A stretch of 13,218 nucleotides of DNA from Candidatus Heimdallarchaeota archaeon. Lineage in GTDB: Archaea; Asgardarchaeota; Njordarchaeia; Njordarchaeales; JAMOTR01. The DNA lies in assembly GCA_027068385.1 (NCBI GenBank), contig JAMOTR010000007.1, positions 1 through 13,218 on the forward strand. The letters are read 5' to 3'. The translations under genes and the position numbers were made by a program. Within the stretch, counting starts at the first letter, position 1; every line of letters starts with the position of its first letter. The notes under the pieces were generated by a model. The model made no database searches and was not told where the DNA came from. It saw only the letters and a program-made list of their open reading frames with translations. Shown here in pieces: positions 12,904 through 13,218 of this stretch.

Positions 12904-13218
12904 CTGATGCAGAAGCATGCACCCGAACTTATATTCATAATCCATCCTCCCCTCCGTCGAGAAGTATACGGTATCCGACTTACTTAGGCCCAAAGAGGCG
13001 GGTAGGCTCCGTATTATCTTTCCGGACGACAGGCGTATGCTTCCCACCCCCGAAGGTAAGAGGTGACCGAATACTACTACGTCGTAGGACGAGTTCCTCA
13101 ACGCGGTTTCCTCTATGATCGAGGAACAACGCCCGCATGGGTGGTACTTACCTTCGAGAGAGGCCTTTACTACTTCTTCATAAGCCCTTTCCGGAGCCTC
13201 TACCACGCGCGCCCCCTC
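12784..13218 (-). CDS. PP-loop ATPase-like protein, C-terminal part
   Basis: The frame is open from the right edge, so the N-terminal part with the expected SGGxDS loop lies outside the window. The visible 144 residues show CGRCSS, then YDVVVFGHLLPSGVGSIRL, then KIIRSLPASLGLSKSD, and a terminal helix region with RRVIRETVAGVLLPSQAYDYIKSIL. This order (Cys pair, hydrophobic strand with GH/GD, polar loop, I-R-x-L-P-A and S/T-K-x-D/E) resembles archaeal PP-loop superfamily ATP pyrophosphatases related to tRNA thiolation enzymes. The assignment is by pattern and cannot be settled without the N-terminus. The GTG at 13206 is an internal codon, not the likely start. The 3' end overlaps the convergent PUA-like gene by 120 bases; the terminal segment reads like real protein, so the overlap is probably genuine. 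Confidence 0.6.
   Translation of the reverse strand, partial: EGARVVEAPERAYEEVVKASLEGKYHPCGRCSSIIEETALRNSSYDVVVFGHLLPSGVGSIRLSSGKIIRSLPASLGLSKSDTVYFSTEGRMDYEYKFGCMLLHQLHKKYPRMRLVSIRRVIRETVAGVLLPSQAYDYIKSILA

Noticed and set aside
1..13218. CRISPR array, tRNA or rRNA genes
   Set aside because: No regularly spaced direct repeats and no tRNA cloverleaf or rRNA segment were noticed on either strand, and the intergenic gaps are too short for most of them.

Overview
The window reads as chromosomal DNA from a thermophilic archaeon, most likely of the TACK/Thermoproteota type. The evidence is an archaeal-type alanyl-tRNA synthetase, the radical SAM subunit of archaeosine synthase, a CTP-dependent dolichol/phytol-kinase-like enzyme, an archaeal P-loop ATPase fused to a PD-(D/E)XK nuclease domain, and an HTH protein with a zinc ribbon. 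Charged proteins, heavy AGG/ATA codon use and TATA boxes placed for leaderless mRNAs fit the same picture. The exact lineage cannot be fixed from sequence reading alone. No tRNA, rRNA, CRISPR array, insertion sequence or provirus was seen. The DNA is almost fully coding, and no gap exceeds about 85 bases.

Layout. At 1-744 a VIT1/CCC1-like membrane protein (cut by the left edge) diverges from a small protein with weak SocA/Panacea resemblance. At 828-4935 a same-strand series holds a winged-helix regulator, a C/D box guide RNA, the archaeosine radical SAM enzyme RaSEA, and alaS with an unusually short C-terminal domain. At 4900-7416 an unrecognised protein on the minus strand converges on alaS and diverges from the ATPase-nuclease. 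At 7452-9580 a polyprenol-kinase-like membrane enzyme is joined by an ATGA overlap to a carbamate kinase carrying an unrecognised 171-residue N-terminal domain. At 9660-12025 a zinc-ribbon protein of unknown function is coupled by ATGA to a secreted, membrane-anchored phospholipase-D-superfamily enzyme. At 12018-13218 an HTH/zinc-ribbon regulator diverges from a PUA-like protein, whose 3' end overlaps a PP-loop ATPase-like gene cut by the right edge.

How the parts relate. Region 1361-4935 is centred on RNA maturation and translation: a rRNA (or tRNA) 2'-O-methylation guide, tRNA archaeosine synthesis and alanine charging. The most notable item is the guide RNA in the short gap before RaSEA. 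It has two perfect C boxes, two perfect D boxes and standard spacing, and its D box touches the RaSEA start codon. One guide complements ten bases of a 23S rRNA segment near the peptidyl transferase centre, as recalled from memory. Other items worth checking are the carbamate kinase fusion, the clipped AlaRS C-terminal domain, the divergent ATPase-nuclease/unknown pair, and the coupled zinc-ribbon/surface PLD pair.
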